From positions 7,023-12,948 of the forward strand of contig DIAL01000170.1 of assembly GCA_002414705.1 (NCBI GenBank): a stretch of DNA of 5,926 nt, written 5' to 3'. A model generated the notes under the pieces. That model saw nothing but the letters and a program-made list of their open reading frames with translations. It did no database searches and was not told the DNA's origin. This document shows positions 4,521 through 5,926 of the stretch, piece by piece. The stretch is from Flavobacteriaceae bacterium UBA5079 (lineage in GTDB: Bacteria > Bacteroidota > Bacteroidia > Flavobacteriales > Flavobacteriaceae). The stretch's first letter is position 1. Each line of letters starts with the position of its first letter. Position numbers and translations under genes: made by a program.

Positions 4521-5926
4521 ATGATTTCGAAAACTACTCGAATAAAAGGATACGCCTTTTCATTAAATTTATTTTTACTTTTTTTATTATTTTCTAGTTT
4601 AGGAGTACAATCCCAAAACTGGGAAGTCGTACCTAATTTACAGGGTATTGATTCTAATGAAACACACATTTCAATGTTTTTTCTTGACTCCAATACAGGA
4701 TGGATTGGCAGAAATGATGGTACAATGCTAAAAACAACCGATGGTGGAACAACCTGGACCGCGGTTGCTACTGGAATACGTGTTTTTGATATTTTCTTTA
4801 TATCAGAAACCAAAGGTTGGGCTTCAGGGTTTAACTATATTTACAGTACTGTAGATGGAGGTCTAAATTGGACACGTTTTTTACCAACAGGTGGTGTATT
4901 TAGTGAAATTTATTTTACATCTGAAACCGTTGGATATTTTGTAGGTAGTATAAATTATATTTATAAAACTACAGATGGCGGAACAACTTGGTTACCACTT
5001 GATGCAGGAACTCCTTTTGCCACTCACAATTCTATTCATTTTGTAGATGATAATACAGCATTTGTTTGCGGTCAAGACGGTGTTATCAAGAAAACTACAG
5101 ATGCAGGTTCAACATGGGTAAGTGTTAGAGAGCAAACATCTAATTCCCCAGATTTAAATGACATCTTTTTCGTAGATGCAAATAACGGTTGGGCTGTTGG
5201 TAATGAGCGTACAATTCTTCATACTACTGATGGTGGTGCCACTTGGACACAAGAAAACACGTTGTCTTCAGATAGATTCTTATCATACAGAGCTATAGCT
5301 TTTACAGGTCCAACAACTGGCTTTGCTTTATCTTATAGTGATTTGCAGACCTATAGTGTTGCCTTGGTTCCTGTTATAAATACTTTTTTACCAACAACTG
5401 GAACTTATGGTGATACTGTTGTTATAACTGGTGAAAATTTAAACGGAACTACCGCTGTAACTATAGGTGGTGTTCCTGTTGAAACGTTTACGGTAGACTC
5501 TCCAACACAAATAACCGTAACTGTTGGTCCTGGATTATCAGGAGATATTAGTGTAACAACTTTTGGAGGAACGAACGCGCTTTCTAGCTTTACATACATT
5601 AATCAGGATCCGCAAATAGAAACGATTGATGATGTTAGTTTTTGTGACGCTTTAGATGTTTACACGGTGCCTGTAACAACATCTGATATAGAAACAAGTG
5701 CAGAAAATTTAATACTTATAGCTACATCTAGCAATCCACTTTTAGTAACAGATGTTAATATTTCTGTGTCTGGAACAGATGCAGTAAAAACACTAAATAT
5801 TATTCCAGAAATGGGTGCTGAAGGTGTAGTAACAATAACTGTTACCTTAACAGATGAAGCTGCAGGAATAAGTCAGACAACTTTTGAATTAACGGTTGGA
5901 GGTGACATTTTAAACCCAGTTGCAGT
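4521..5926 (+). CDS. secreted YCF48/BNR-propeller protein with IPT/TIG and Ig-like domains, N-terminal part (cut by the right edge)
   Basis: An uninterrupted frame runs from the ATG at 4521 to the window end (468 codons plus two bases, no stop). Residues 1-32 form a Sec signal peptide: KTTRIK, a hydrophobic core FSLNLFLLFLLF, and a likely cut near VQSQ/N. Residues 33-244 hold five repeats of about 38-43 residues, each with an Asp box, T-x-D-x-G-x-T-W. The Asp residues are D74, D112, D152, D194 and D237, and each box is preceded by a G-W/Y-x-x-G type strand. This is the YCF48/BNR-like propeller pattern. Residues 258-280 look like the start of a sixth, box-less blade. Residues 283-360 fit an IPT/TIG domain (TTGTYGDTVVITGENLNG, VTIGGVPV). 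Residues 366-459 form a further beta-rich Ig/cadherin-like domain. A cell-surface or secreted adhesin or binding protein is inferred. A type IX secretion C-terminal domain would be expected beyond the window but cannot be checked. Confidence 0.88.
   Translation, partial: MISKTTRIKGYAFSLNLFLLFLLFSSLGVQSQNWEVVPNLQGIDSNETHISMFFLDSNTGWIGRNDGTMLKTTDGGTTWTAVATGIRVFDIFFISETKGWASGFNYIYSTVDGGLNWTRFLPTGGVFSEIYFTSETVGYFVGSINYIYKTTDGGTTWLPLDAGTPFATHNSIHFVDDNTAFVCGQDGVIKKTTDAGSTWVSVREQTSNSPDLNDIFFVDANNGWAVGNERTILHTTDGGATWTQENTLSSDRFLSYRAIAFTGPTTGFALSYSDLQTYSVALVPVINTFLPTTGTYGDTVVITGENLNGTTAVTIGGVPVETFTVDSPTQITVTVGPGLSGDISVTTFGGTNALSSFTYINQDPQIETIDDVSFCDALDVYTVPVTTSDIETSAENLILIATSSNPLLVTDVNISVSGTDAVKTLNIIPEMGAEGVVTITVTLTDEAAGISQTTFELTVGGDILNPVA
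4671..5252 (+). repeat. five Asp-box (BNR/YCF48-like) propeller repeats within the secreted protein
   Basis: The Asp boxes read TTDGGTTW (72-79), TVDGGLNW (110-117), TTDGGTTW (150-157), TTDAGSTW (192-199) and TTDGGATW (235-242). Spacings between their Asp residues are 38, 40, 42 and 43. Copies 1 and 3 are identical in protein but differ at several third codon positions. The repeat is therefore an old protein-level one, not a recent DNA duplication. Confidence 0.85.

Noticed and set aside
4517..4813. Minus-strand open frame opposite the signal peptide and first propeller repeats
   Set aside because: The plus strand here encodes a signal peptide and an Asp-box repeat. The antisense product has no motif. 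The same holds for the minus-strand frames at 5405-5599 and 3864-4106.

Overview
The window reads as chromosomal DNA from a member of the Bacteroidota, most likely the family Flavobacteriaceae. Four things point that way. The DNA is AT-rich. Several gene starts are preceded by TAnnTTTG(C), the -7 element of the Bacteroidota housekeeping sigma factor. Shine-Dalgarno sequences are absent. A Sec-exported multi-domain surface protein of a Bacteroidota type sits at the right end. No tRNA, rRNA, CRISPR array, insertion sequence or phage gene was seen. Genes fill the window with short gaps; the longest stretch without one is about 137 bases (4384-4520).

Left block (1-1426). On the minus strand, queD (6-carboxytetrahydropterin synthase, queuosine/7-deazapurine pathway) is followed by the first 41 codons of an LpxH-like UDP-2,3-diacylglucosamine diphosphatase (lipid A synthesis), which runs off the left edge. 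An 89-bp intergenic region separates queD from a divergent plus-strand gene. That gene encodes a 213-aa Fe(II)/2-oxoglutarate dioxygenase that resembles EGLN/PHD prolyl hydroxylases and the Pseudomonas EF-Tu prolyl hydroxylase.

Middle block (1427-3560), all minus strand. A GNAT acetyltransferase gene overlaps a MATE efflux transporter gene by 4 nt (GTGA). Downstream are two tiny ORFs encoding single-span membrane proteins of 58 and 26 residues. Their membrane segments and basic tails look alike. The second stops exactly where the convergent dioxygenase gene stops. A candidate promoter element for the pair overlaps the MATE stop codon.

Right block (3550-5926), plus strand. A diverged tandem universal stress protein gene is followed by a gap holding an imperfect inverted repeat. 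A secreted protein then starts and is cut by the right edge after 468 codons. It has a signal peptide, a YCF48/BNR-type propeller with five Asp boxes, an IPT/TIG domain and a further Ig/cadherin-like domain.

Most of the window is ordinary core-genome material and no complete new system is evident. The least described part is the pair of small membrane-protein genes at 1427-1685. The most testable biochemical lead is the EGLN-like dioxygenase.
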